Part shown: positions 25,638-34,742 of the stretch, one piece after another
Position numbering within the stretch: position 1 is the stretch's first letter
Layout: each line of letters opens with the position of its first letter
Assembly: GCA_047621305.1 (NCBI GenBank)
Contig: JBLHNB010000005.1
Location: forward strand, 1 to 64,000
DNA: 64,000 nt
From: Colwellia_A sp047621305
GTDB taxonomy: Bacteria > Pseudomonadota > Gammaproteobacteria > Enterobacterales > Alteromonadaceae
Direction of reading: 5' to 3'
Made by a program: the position numbers and the translations under genes
The notes under the pieces: model-generated
Told to the model about the DNA's origin: nothing
Databases searched by the model: none
The model's input: the letters and a program-made list of their open reading frames with translations, nothing else

Positions 25638-26609
25638 TCACTTACTTGTTTTGTTTGAGTGACATTGAATATCTAACCAAGACTTAATATTTTCGTGGTA
25701 CTTATCAATCCATTTATCTGCCGCTTCTTCTTCAGAATACCCATCGATAACAACTAGCGCAGAAGCATTGGCGATCATCTCATGACTTAAGTCGATTTGT
25801 TGCATTAATGAATAAACACAAGGCCAAGTATCTTTAAGACCCGTCCAAGCTGCTTTTTTTAGCCAACCTGTTTTTATATTTCCGCAGTCATACACTAAAT
25901 CTTTATTTATTCCCCACGATGGATCATTTTCACACTCAGGTGAATATAGTGGGAATTCAATAAATTTTCCTTTCATACGAACATCGGTCCAATTTGGTGA
26001 CCAATTTAAAAGTATGAGCGGACGTTTGTTAGCAACAGATAACTTTAGTTCATCCCAAAGTCCTTTTTCGTTTGATGAACGTTTTATCGTAAAGTTGAGG
26101 TCTAAAGATCGAATAAGGTCGGCATCATGGTAATCCCACCGCCCAGTATGAAAAATCCCTTTTTGCAAAGACGGAGTAGAAAACAAATGAGCACATTCAT
26201 TTAAAGCGCTCCAATGTGGTAATCCTGAACATTCTTTTTCTACGTACTCGGGATACCACCATTCTTCTCTAACAATAGCGCTATGAGAACCAAGATCAAT
26301 AATATAGTTTTTGTTAAGCATTTTATTAAAATCTTCACTCATTGATTGCTGCCACACTTCAATTTGTATATGTACAATTCCTTTACGTAAAGCTCCCCAT
26401 TGATCTGCAACCGTTATATTTTGATATTTCACGTTGACACCAAGGCGCTGAATTAATTTCACCACAACATAAGAGAGTACTCTTTGACTGGACCAATTAT
26501 TTAATGGAATGGTGAGCGCTAAAGGATCTGAAAGATCATTTGAATAAGAAGGTGTTGAAAATATAGGTGCTAGAAAAAAAAGCAGTATAAAGTATTTTAA
26601 TTGATACAT
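25638..26609 (-). CDS. OpuAC/ProX-type binding protein, copy 2
   Basis: A 323-residue periplasmic protein paralogous to the one at 24223. It has a signal peptide (about 1-23), then LALTIPLNNWSSQRVLSYVV, DQWGALRKGIVHIQIEVWQ, REEWWYPEYVEKECSGLPHW and LILLNWSPNWTDVRMKGKF, and ends SWLDIQCHSNK. The ligand-cage aromatics are retained. A 431-base gap holding the composite repeat separates it from copy 1, so it may be transcribed apart. Again no ABC permease or ATPase is nearby. It may present a different ligand to the same kinase; that is inference. Confidence 0.85.
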   Translation of the reverse strand: MYQLKYFILLFFLAPIFSTPSYSNDLSDPLALTIPLNNWSSQRVLSYVVVKLIQRLGVNVKYQNITVADQWGALRKGIVHIQIEVWQQSMSEDFNKMLNKNYIIDLGSHSAIVREEWWYPEYVEKECSGLPHWSALNECAHLFSTPSLQKGIFHTGRWDYHDADLIRSLDLNFTIKRSSNEKGLWDELKLSVANKRPLILLNWSPNWTDVRMKGKFIEFPLYSPECENDPSWGINKDLVYDCGNIKTGWLKKAAWTGLKDTWPCVYSLMQQIDLSHEMIANASALVVIDGYSEEEAADKWIDKYHENIKSWLDIQCHSNKTSK

Positions 26610-26673
26610 ATCCCACCAAAAATAAAAAATGAAAATTTCAATACGTTTTATTGATTACTAACAATCAATATTT

Positions 26674-26991
26674 TTAATCACAACGACTCTCAAGTAATGC
26701 ACGTCCGTAATTTGCAGCAACCTTTTTATGATGGTACTCAGGTAAGCTCTTAATTATAAAGACCAACTTTAAGTCATTATAACCTTTATTTTGATATTCA
26801 CCTGATAGAATGTATCCAGGAGGGGAATCTGGCGTATACCAAGTAATCTTATTTATCGTGTGTGTATAACCACTAAGAGGAAAAAAAAGTATTGCGGCCG
26901 AAACTATAAATATATTTATCGTCTTATTTCTAGTTTTCAAAACACTGAATACGTTGTAATAATTATTTGATGCCTTCATATTAGAATACAA
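26674..26991 (-). pseudogene. Truncated SBP_bac_3/TIGR02285-like periplasmic binding protein
   Basis: A 105-residue product with a signal-type hydrophobic segment (about 26-45, ending SGYTHT), then INKITWYTPDSPPGYILSGEYQNKGYNDL and the KSLPEYHHKKVAANYGRALLE motif, the N-terminal fifth to third of extracellular solute-binding proteins of the TIGR02285 kind (normally about 270-300 residues). The frame stops right after LLESRCD, and I see no continuation before the next gene. It is therefore probably a remnant left by deletion. The short product could still be exported, but not as a complete binding protein. Confidence 0.6.
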
Positions 26992-27023
26992 ACTAATCCT
27001 TTGAATAGAGAAAGTTAAGAGTA

Positions 27024-27061
27024 GGTATCCATCATTAAAGTATTATTTAATGATGGATATC
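27024..27061. repeat. Strong perfect hairpin in the gap before the GGDEF gene
   Basis: TATCCATCATTAAA (27026-27039) and TTTAATGATGGATA (27046-27059) are perfect 14-bp arms around a 6-base loop. No T-run on either side, so it is not a standard terminator. The rest of the 26992-27392 gap shows no gene; it presumably holds the promoters of the divergent flanking genes. Confidence 0.7.
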
Positions 27062-27392
27062 AAAATATGAGTATTTGAACAAAGTAACATAAACACCGCT
27101 ATTTTACCTAGACCTAATAAGGGGGTATGGTATCTGCTATTTTGTTCCTTAGATTCATCTATCAAATTTCCTCACAAAAGATAACGTCTAAATAATTCCA
27201 TACTCTGACCCAAGATATTTCATTACTTAGTACAACTCAACCATGATAAATACCATTAATTGAGACACCTGTCGATGAATGTGAAAAACAGCTCCATTTA
27301 TTTTAGGTATGATCACAATTTTCTAATGAACTACTCGCGTTTGCCAACCAGTAGGCTATTGTTATAAGTAACTATACTTAACAACTTAATTT

Positions 27393-28678
27393 ATGAAAGC
27401 TCTTGTAGTTGACCCCTCTAGCTTCGCCCGAATGGTCATCAATACGACACTTGAAAGTTATGGAATTGTAACCGACAGTGTTAATGGTGAAAAAGAAGCA
27501 ACCTCTTTAATAGAGAAAAATAACTACCAACTAATTTGTGTGGCTAGAACACTGGAAACAGGCGATTGCCGTACTTTTTGTGCTAAGTTAAGAGCAAACA
27601 TTTCTACTCAATCGACACCTATCGTGATGCTATCTGTTTCAGATGAACTCGAACCTGAGTCTTTTATGGCATTTGGGATCACTGAAATTTTTAGTAAAAA
27701 TGATATTACCTCCTTCTCTAGCTATGTTAAAAACCTGAATACAAACACTAAGAATAATTTTCGTTACGGTGGCAGAATATTGTATGTAGAAGATACGATG
27801 AGCATCGCTAAACTTACTACTTCTGTATTGAATGAGATGGCTATGAAGTTGCTCATGTTACAACAGGAGAAGAGGCCATTGAGCTTTATGAGGAGCAAAG
27901 TTTTGACTTAGTGATGACCGATATCATTCTCGCTGGTAAAATAAGTGGTACCGCTATCGTACGCTATATTCGAGACAGCGAAATAAAGCATAAAACCCTC
28001 ATCCCTATTCCTATTCCTATATTGACGATGAGTAGCTTTGATGATGCTTCTCGAAAATTAGCGCTATTCCAAGCAGGAATCAATGACTATGTATTAAAAC
28101 CTATCATGAACGAAGAACTATTGGCGCGAGTCGATAATTTAATCCTTAACCAGCGCCTATTTAAACAACTCGAAGCTCAACGGCAACGCTTAGAAGAACT
28201 GGCAATGACTGACCAACTCACCGGGCTCTATAATCGTCACTACTTGTTAGATTCAGCATCAAAAAAAATCAGTGCAGCTAAAAGGCACGATATAAATCTT
28301 TGTTTGGTGGTTATGGATATCGACTTCTTTAAATCGTTTAATGACGAACATGGTCATGCCATGGGTGATTTGGTGCTTACTCAAGTTGCCGATATACTCT
28401 ATAATCATATTCGTCATAACGACATTGTCGCTCGTTTTGGCGGCGAAGAGTTCGTTATTTTATACGACCAATGTCCTTTAGCTCAAGCAATGGCGAAAAC
28501 GGAAGTGCTGCGCAAAGACTTAGAACAATTAAAGCCAGAAGGCTTGACGGTGACAGCTAGTTTTGGCGTTACTCAATTAAATGAGCAGGATAAAGACTTC
28601 GATGGTCTTTTTGCTCGGGCTGACGAAGCCGTATATAAAGCAAAAGATAACGGTCGTAATTGCGTTGCCTCGGTGTAA
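27393..28678 (+). pseudogene. REC-REC-GGDEF diguanylate cyclase (PleD-like) with a frameshift
   Basis: The gene should encode two receiver domains and a GGDEF domain making cyclic di-GMP. The first part (27393-27911) has a degenerate receiver, with Ala at the usual phospho-Asp site (YQLICVARTLE), then the start of a second receiver (GGRILYVEDTMSIAKLTTSV). Near 27839 the frame shifts: LNEMAMKLL replaces the expected LNEM-GYEVAHVTTGEEAIELY, which is readable in the next frame and joins the second ORF (27911-28678; VMTDIILAG with the phospho-Asp). One missing G in GATGGCTATG explains it. The GGDEF domain is intact: RFGGEEF, with an RxxD inhibitory site (RHND) five residues ahead. CCTATT is triplicated near 28003-28021, giving an odd PIPIPIL. 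Either decayed or a sequence error. Confidence 0.85.
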
Positions 28679-28845
28679 TTCATCAATAAATATGCATCAG
28701 GATATTTTAAAAGACACTGATCAGTTTCCTAGATAACTCTTTTTATTTTAGATTAATGAACAGGTTGAATCTCTTAGCTTAACCTCATTATACCTTTACT
28801 TGATGAGTTTAATTTAGCTTAATATCCAGTTTTAACTCACTTAAT

Positions 28846-28901
28846 ACATCTAAGTAAATACATCTAAGTAAATACATCTAAGTAAATACATCTAAGTAAA
28901 T
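28846..28901. repeat. 14-bp tandem repeat, four perfect units
   Basis: ACATCTAAGTAAAT is repeated four times without error, in the 345-base gap between the convergent GGDEF and argR-like genes. There are no spacers, so it is not CRISPR. The rest of this gap shows nothing else clear. Confidence 0.95.
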
Positions 28902-29023
28902 ATGATCCTAAATGCAGTACTGATCTTGTTGTACATTAATAACCGCTGTTATTTTTACTTTAATTTACCATTTGAGCAGTTTAACGTTCACGTTTATTTA
29001 AGCTGTACTTACCATTATTCAGC

Positions 29024-29503
29024 CTATGAACAACTAATATTTAAATATCTGAGAACATGACCATAAACCTGTTCAACTTTTGCGACATCAGCCGGGATCA
29101 CTAAAATGGTATTATCACTGCCAATACAGGCGAGAACACCAGTAGTTTCGTCCATAGATTCAATAATTTTGGTAATTAATCTTCCGCCACCGACTATGGT
29201 TTTAATAATAATTTGCGCATTATTATGTTTAATTGCCAACACAACGGTGTCAATTGCCTGTTTAATACGAGGAACGTTGTGTTCACTCGGCAATTTATAG
29301 ATAAAGTTATGATTATGATCCCGTATTTTAATCGCCCCAAGCTTAATTAATAGACGAGAAACTCTGGTTTGTGTGATCTTAAAGCCATGTAATGAAAGTG
29401 CTTCAACTAATTCAATTTGAGAACCCAAACGCTGCTCATTCAGTAAGAGTATAAATGTTGATATCAACTCAGTTTTTTTTGCCAAGCTTGTATTAAGTAT
29501 CAT
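29024..29503 (-). CDS. argR: ArgR-family arginine repressor (paralog)
   Basis: A 159-residue transcription factor. The N-terminal winged helix reads SQIELVEALSLHGFKITQTR then VSRLLIKLGAIK, close to ArgR consensus. The C-terminal oligomerisation and arginine-binding domain reads VLACIGSDNTILVIPAD where classical ArgR has GTIAGDDTI, so the second Asp of the arginine-binding pair is Asn here. It lies 24 bases downstream of the CapA-like gene on the same strand, not beside mdh or arginine genes, so it may be a second, specialised ArgR. Targets are not visible. Confidence 0.85.
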   Translation of the reverse strand: MILNTSLAKKTELISTFILLLNEQRLGSQIELVEALSLHGFKITQTRVSRLLIKLGAIKIRDHNHNFIYKLPSEHNVPRIKQAIDTVVLAIKHNNAQIIIKTIVGGGRLITKIIESMDETTGVLACIGSDNTILVIPADVAKVEQVYGHVLRYLNISCS

Positions 29504-29527
29504 ATTTATCTTTAGTTAGTCGATAGA

Positions 29528-31630
29528 TTATTCGTATGTTAATACGATTGAGTGTTCACCTTGGCGGTTTATACCAATAAAAGATGCTTGGCTTACACCA
29601 AAATTAGCTTGTTGCGGTGCACTTGAGTTGCTAAAAGCACTTTGCCACTCAATAACAGCAAAGTCGTCTATGTCTATTTTCCCCTTACCATCCCTCTGGC
29701 CTTTACCGTTATCCTCCCATTCAAATTCAACAAGTACCCGGTAACTTTTATAACCGATACGTGGCGAATTAAAATCTACTTCAATATTCTGCCACTGGTC
29801 TTGATCGTTAATTTCTATCGCTTTTATTAAATGTTTTTCACTATTTTTAAAAGCATCAAAAAGTTTTTGTCCTTTTTTTCTTCCTTGCCAATAAAAAGAT
29901 GCTTTCACCATATTTTTAGATTTTAACTTGGTCTTAATAGTCATGGGATTGGCAGCCTTATAAACACGTCTAAAACTTTGCATACCAAACAGCTGTTTCT
30001 GTCCATCCTTCATTATTAACGACATACTGTGTTGACCACTTGCGCCAAATTCATTAAATATCATGGCATCTTTTGCATATAACCAACCTCGTTCAGGTGC
30101 ATTAAAGTTAGTAAAACTCTCAAAGTCGCTGCCATTAACCAAGTTAATACCTAAGCGGTATTTTAGGATTTTATCATCCAACATCACTTTTTTAAGCGCG
30201 AACTGCCACGGCTGTTTATATAAGCTTTTAATTTGCTCATCGTCAGAAAATGAAATGACCACTTCATTAAGTGTATTATCTTTGTCTTCACACTTTATTT
30301 TCTCTGCTTTAACGGCCGTAATGATCCCATGCCCACCTGAGTGCTCTATTATTGTACCTCGTAATTGTGATAAAGATTTTAAACGCTTCATTACTGTGTA
30401 ACGGTGCATCCCCGTTGCTGGCGTTGGCTTATAAGCCTGATTATAAAGTGGAACAACTTCAGCGCGATGAAATGTATCACCATCTAACCAAACATATAAA
30501 ATAAAACTGTGTTGCGTCGCGGCAAAGTTTTGATCAAAAATAAAATTTCCCATTGAATAAGCAATAAGTTTACCGTTATATAATTCCAATCCTTGGGTTA
30601 CATGAGGATGATGAGCAATAGCTATTGTTGCACCTGCGTCAAGAGATGATTTAAGTCGCTGTTGTGTAACGCCAGTAGGATTATTCGCATATTCTTGGCT
30701 ACCATGATATTGCGCTATCACTACATTTTTTAGTGCTTTTTCTCGACGAATAGAGCTTAACATATTATCCATTGAGCCAAACGCAGCCCCGCCATGATCG
30801 TCATTAGCGGTTTGTGTAGGATCTGAGCTACCTTGCCAGCCGACATAACCCAACATCGAAAATGTAGTATGATTTATTTTTTGATGATGAGCAGATAATG
30901 CTTGATGTTCATTGAAACCGGCTCCTGAAAATCCTAGCGCACTTTTATTTAAAAAAGCCATAGTCGAGGTTAATCCAGCGGTCATATAATCAAAAGTATG
31001 GTTATTTCCTAAGGTTACATAATCAATGCCTGCCCATGTTAACGCATCAAGCAGTGCTGGTTTGGAATAAAAGGTCACTGATTTTGGCGCACGTTCACCG
31101 GGTAGTTCCTCTGATATTTGCGTTTCTAAATTGACTGCTGCATAGTCAGCCAGACTCATATAAGGCTTAATAAATTGCACTATCGCTTTACTATCTGCTA
31201 GCATATTATCCGGATGAATAAGGACAGGATCATCAAAATAAGGTTGATAAAAACGACGTCCCATCATCACGTCTCCACCAAAAGCCAACATCACTCTTTC
31301 TGCTTTTTTAGCAACAAGTGTTATCTGTGTAAGTGTATCGTTTAAATCACTTTCACTTAGTTCGAAATGACTGTAACTATGTACACTTTTGTAATAGCCC
31401 TGCTTTTTAAACGCTAATTGATATATATGACTTAACGCCATATCCATGGAAAAATGACCTTTGTTGTCGCTGAGCGTCATTTCACCATTAATAAAAATTT
31501 CAGCCGCCGTAATCGGCTGTTTATCTTCATTGGTTACTCGACCTTCAATCAAAAAGGTTTCTGCGCCATGGATGAAAGCACTAAAGAGTACACTGCAGAG
31601 CATTAAGGTAATAAAGAGTAGATGTCGCAT
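29528..31630 (-). CDS. CapA-family (PGA_cap) secreted metallophosphatase-like protein
   Basis: Start chosen at 31630: CAGGATT lies 6 bases upstream and the product then begins with a clean signal peptide (MRHLLFITLMLCSVLFSAF), while the ATG at 31675 adds 15 charged residues. About 700 residues. After the signal comes a carboxypeptidase-regulatory-like beta domain (about 25-95, EGRVTNEDKQPITAAEIFIN), then the CapA domain with GGDVMMGRRF, NLETQIS and TLGNNHTFDY. A C-terminal beta-rich part of about 200 residues follows (PERGWLYAKDAMIFNEFG to the end). CapA proteins act in poly-gamma-glutamate capsule formation; no other pgs/cap gene is here, so the substrate is unknown. Confidence 0.85.
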   Translation of the reverse strand: MRHLLFITLMLCSVLFSAFIHGAETFLIEGRVTNEDKQPITAAEIFINGEMTLSDNKGHFSMDMALSHIYQLAFKKQGYYKSVHSYSHFELSESDLNDTLTQITLVAKKAERVMLAFGGDVMMGRRFYQPYFDDPVLIHPDNMLADSKAIVQFIKPYMSLADYAAVNLETQISEELPGERAPKSVTFYSKPALLDALTWAGIDYVTLGNNHTFDYMTAGLTSTMAFLNKSALGFSGAGFNEHQALSAHHQKINHTTFSMLGYVGWQGSSDPTQTANDDHGGAAFGSMDNMLSSIRREKALKNVVIAQYHGSQEYANNPTGVTQQRLKSSLDAGATIAIAHHPHVTQGLELYNGKLIAYSMGNFIFDQNFAATQHSFILYVWLDGDTFHRAEVVPLYNQAYKPTPATGMHRYTVMKRLKSLSQLRGTIIEHSGGHGIITAVKAEKIKCEDKDNTLNEVVISFSDDEQIKSLYKQPWQFALKKVMLDDKILKYRLGINLVNGSDFESFTNFNAPERGWLYAKDAMIFNEFGASGQHSMSLIMKDGQKQLFGMQSFRRVYKAANPMTIKTKLKSKNMVKASFYWQGRKKGQKLFDAFKNSEKHLIKAIEINDQDQWQNIEVDFNSPRIGYKSYRVLVEFEWEDNGKGQRDGKGKIDIDDFAVIEWQSAFSNSSAPQQANFGVSQASFIGINRQGEHSIVLTYE

Positions 31631-31675
31631 GTTAATCCTGAGTATTTCAAAGCGATTTATAGCAAGTTTTCTCAT

Positions 31676-32200
31676 TATATAGAAATATACGTGCTGGGTT
31701 CATTCCTTTATATGAACACCCCATAACTAAAAGGCATGTCTTTATTATGGCAATCGTATTGATACCATTACATTTAACACTGCCACATTTAATTAATGAT
31801 GAGCTTTATCATATTTTGACATTTTGCACATTTTTAGCACTTAGCTTTGCAGGCATTAACTGTTTCATCGATATGAGATGTCGGATTAAATTTTGTATCG
31901 ATAATGAGCCTAGAGAGTTTATTTTTAGAAAAGAGCCCTTAGCTATAATATATATAATGAAGCCCCAAAACACCTTGCTGCGTAAAATCTAATCGATATG
32001 TGCGAAATACGCATCTACAGCCTATTAGGGAATTATTTTTGCAGCTTTTTGAAGATAAATTTCATCGGATCATTTTACACTTTGGGGAAATTCTAAATAT
32101 TCAATAGCTCAGTTAACAGGCAATAATAGTTGCTTGAAATTTGCTCCTTGTGTAACAGCTTATTAAGTACAGTTCACTCAACCTGTTAATTACTCGCTGT
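31676..32200. other. Gene-poor gap with one doubtful small ORF
   Basis: This 525-base stretch has only one open frame of note, 31747-31992 on the plus strand: 81 residues, two hydrophobic segments, starting MAIVLIPLHLTLPHLINDEL, no clear RBS and no recognised family. I see no RNA gene or repeat. It presumably holds the promoter of the CapA-like gene on the left side. Confidence 0.3.
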
Positions 32201-32962
32201 TTAGATTTTTTTAGCTAGATATTGTTGTTCTAAATATTGCGTGTAATTTTCAACGGCGAGTGGATTACCTTTATTGCCGCGACATTTGCTTTTTTGATAT
32301 TGAAAACTAAAAACATCAAACCATAAATCGAGTAAATTCGCATTCACGTTTTCATCAACTAAAGCAAGCATACGCGCTGCAACTTCAGCAGTAGCAAACT
32401 GATTATCAACATTGGCATTTCTTATTTGGTATCTTGAGGTCATTTGTTCATCGCCCATTTTTTCTGGGTCAAATGCAACGACAGGAAACTGGTTTAAGTA
32501 AGGACTTTTACGAAACATTTTTTTTGCTTCTCGCCAACTACCATCCAGCATAATAAATAAGGGGCGCTTACCTTTTTTTAGTGGTAAATCTTCTTTAAAA
32601 ACGTCTCTTTCTGGTGCAACATATTGCTCAGGAAAAACTACAAAAGGTTGCCATTTGTCATCATTTAACACCTCGAGCAATTCAGTATTTTCTTCGGTAC
32701 GCGACCATAAAAAGGCAAAGGTATCAGGAATTATATCCGCAATTAAACGGCCAGTATTGCTCGGTTTTAAAACTTCAGTGTCATACATTAACAACAAAAA
32801 AGCAGCATTACTGGTAACTTGGGGCGATAATTCACAAATACAACAATCTACGGAAATCCGGCACTGCTCACAACGAATTACGCGTTGACCACGGGCTTTA
32901 AACGTTGTGGTACTTAACGATTTTCGATGGAGATATAAACGTTGAACAGCGTGCATAAGCAA
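32201..32962 (-). CDS. DTW-domain tRNA-uridine aminocarboxypropyltransferase-like protein
   Basis: A 253-residue DTW-family protein. Members such as TapT (YfiP) transfer the aminocarboxypropyl group of SAM to U47 of tRNAs. Visible features: an N-terminal Cys cluster (RCEQCRISVDCCIC, zinc-type), LLMYDTEVLKPSNTGRLI, and the signature LDGSWREAKKMFRKSPYL, which is the DTW-like (D-G-S-W) active-site segment. It carries Ser where many have Thr. No operon partner; the gaps on both sides are more than 75 bases. Confidence 0.82.
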   Translation of the reverse strand: MLMHAVQRLYLHRKSLSTTTFKARGQRVIRCEQCRISVDCCICELSPQVTSNAAFLLLMYDTEVLKPSNTGRLIADIIPDTFAFLWSRTEENTELLEVLNDDKWQPFVVFPEQYVAPERDVFKEDLPLKKGKRPLFIMLDGSWREAKKMFRKSPYLNQFPVVAFDPEKMGDEQMTSRYQIRNANVDNQFATAEVAARMLALVDENVNANLLDLWFDVFSFQYQKSKCRGNKGNPLAVENYTQYLEQQYLAKKI

Positions 32963-33040
32963 TATTTTAGTTGGCCAATAATAATTGGGCGCTACTCTAC
33001 CCTAGCACCACAACAAGATGCAACGATTAAACCTAGCTAT

Positions 33041-33940
33041 TTAGCTATGCGATTTTAACCATTGTGCTAATAAAGGAAAATGGTCGGTAACCGCCTGGGG
33101 GTGAGTTAAAATATTAATGTGGTCATAGTCGAGCGCATTGCCATTTTTTTTAGATAATAACGTAAATTTTGCTTGTTGATTATATGACTCTTCAATAAAA
33201 CCTTGTACGTCTTGAGCATGCCCTAAAACCTTGTCCTTGATACCGGTGAGATGCCAAGACGGTGGCCATAAAAAGTTTTTCGCCGCATTGTTATAATCAA
33301 AACCATCGTGCGGGTCTATCCAAGCACCTTTTTTAACCCAAGTAATGCTCTGCGCAAGCGATTTTTTTGTTTCATTATCAGAGCCAAAGCCATATTTTTT
33401 AGCGTCCAGAAATCCTTTTTTATTTGCCAACTTAGGCGCAAGATTATTCCATAATAAATTGACCTTTATAAATTTTTCTATGCCCTTTACCGTTACTCTT
33501 CTTTTTGTCCCAAAACAGGTATTAGTGAGCACTTGTGATAATCGATTTGGATAACGCACTAAACAACTTGCCATTAAAACACCGCCCCACGAATGGGATA
33601 TAACATGCATAGCTTTGTTTGTTTTATTGGCGATATAATCTAAAAAGAGTGGAATGTCTTGCGTGATCACCTCTGATTGTCCAAAGTCTGATCTTGCATT
33701 AATGGCTGGTGTACTTTCACCACGACCACGCAGATCTGCAACATATACATCAAAACCCTGTTCAGCTAGATAACAGGCCAATCCTTTGCCTTTTTTTGTA
33801 TAAAAAATCAGGCCATTTTCTATTGCTCCATGCAGCATTAATATGGGAGTACCTGCTGTTGATTTTGAAATATGGCGAAGATGGAGTTGATGTCCATCAC
33901 CTTGAACAAATAATGATTGCTGCTTCATGGTTAGTTGCAT
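33041..33940 (-). CDS. Alpha/beta-fold hydrolase
   Basis: A 299-residue cytosolic hydrolase. TPILMLHGAIENG is the oxyanion loop, VADLRGRGES a typical strand-5 region, VISHSWGGVLMA the nucleophile elbow (Ser in SHSWGG) and LDYDHINIL supplies the late His. The lid-like middle is basic. Substrate unknown; it resembles lipase/PHA-synthase-like hydrolases. Two starts are possible: 33940 (AGGGA abuts the ATG) or 33928 (the same RBS 12 bases upstream), so the N-terminus is uncertain by four residues. Confidence 0.78.
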   Translation of the reverse strand: MQLTMKQQSLFVQGDGHQLHLRHISKSTAGTPILMLHGAIENGLIFYTKKGKGLACYLAEQGFDVYVADLRGRGESTPAINARSDFGQSEVITQDIPLFLDYIANKTNKAMHVISHSWGGVLMASCLVRYPNRLSQVLTNTCFGTKRRVTVKGIEKFIKVNLLWNNLAPKLANKKGFLDAKKYGFGSDNETKKSLAQSITWVKKGAWIDPHDGFDYNNAAKNFLWPPSWHLTGIKDKVLGHAQDVQGFIEESYNQQAKFTLLSKKNGNALDYDHINILTHPQAVTDHFPLLAQWLKSHS

Positions 33941-34024
33941 TCCCTATCATGATTGACCTTTTAAAAGGTCTGACCACTAAGTAATATACTAAGTATATTG
34001 CTGTGTAAAGTGAAACATCATCTA

Positions 34025-34184
34025 ATATCAATTGAATTAAAGTAGTGATCTATTATAAGCGAGGGTAAATGTTCAATAGCAAGGTGCTTGAATGAGTCAT
34101 AGCGTGCTATTGGGATTGAAAGCAACGCAGGTATTGGATATTTAGACCGCCTTAGAATGATCGATTCATTATTGCAATAGGTAC
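34025..34184. repeat. 160-bp palindromic-ended repeat element, copy B
   Basis: Same length and interior as copy A (GTGATCTATTATAAGCGAGG, GGGATTGAAAGCAACGCAGG), with some changes in both ends (ATATCAATTGAA and TGCAATAGGTAC). It lies in the 311-base gap between two minus-strand genes; nothing else is seen in that gap. Confidence 0.9.
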
Positions 34185-34251
34185 AATACCATAATGAGTA
34201 GCAAGTGCTTATCTTTCATTAAGATAACTTTAGGCGTTGTTGCCGGTAAAG

Positions 34252-34668
34252 TTAAACAAATTTACACATTCCTTTTCCTAAAGGTTCACCACTTCTTTCA
34301 ATATATTTAAAACGCTGATAAAAGCCTTCTTTTCCCTTAGCAGCAAGTAAACCTATGGTAGAACCTTTCTTTGCTTTAGCTGATAAGTAATGCTCTATGT
34401 GTTGCATGACTTCATTGCCTAACCCCTTATTTTGATATTCAGGATCGACAACAACATCTTGTATATAAAAATACATAAAGCCGTCTCCCACAACTCGCCC
34501 CATAGCTATGAGCTTTTCATCATCTACAATTAAGACATGAAAGAGTGAATTTTCAAGGCTTTGTTGAGTTAACTGCAAGTCACTTTCGCCCCACCCAACT
34601 TTTTGTCTTAACGCGACAAAGTCAATTGCCGCAGGTGAATTAAAGCTAATCTTATATGCATTTGACAT
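34252..34668 (-). CDS. GNAT-family acetyltransferase
   Basis: Start taken at 34668 (MSNAYKISFNSPAAI) because GGGGTG lies about 9 bases upstream; the in-frame ATG at 34686 has no RBS. The product is about 138 residues with a standard GNAT fold: DFVALRQKVGWGESDLQLTQ, LIAMGRVVGDGFMYFYIQDV, then motif A VVDPEYQNKGLGNEVMQHIE and GKEGFYQRFKYIERSGEP. It resembles aminoglycoside/spermidine-type small GNATs, but substrate cannot be called. Confidence 0.82.
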   Translation of the reverse strand: MSNAYKISFNSPAAIDFVALRQKVGWGESDLQLTQQSLENSLFHVLIVDDEKLIAMGRVVGDGFMYFYIQDVVVDPEYQNKGLGNEVMQHIEHYLSAKAKKGSTIGLLAAKGKEGFYQRFKYIERSGEPLGKGMCKFV

Positions 34669-34742
34669 TATACTTTTACACCCCATATTAATATTGATTT
34701 ATAACGTTTGAAACGACATGGTAATAGTCTTGATCAATACAA

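Noticed and set aside
28846..28901. Possible CRISPR array
   Set aside because: Units are directly adjacent with no spacers and no cas genes are present.
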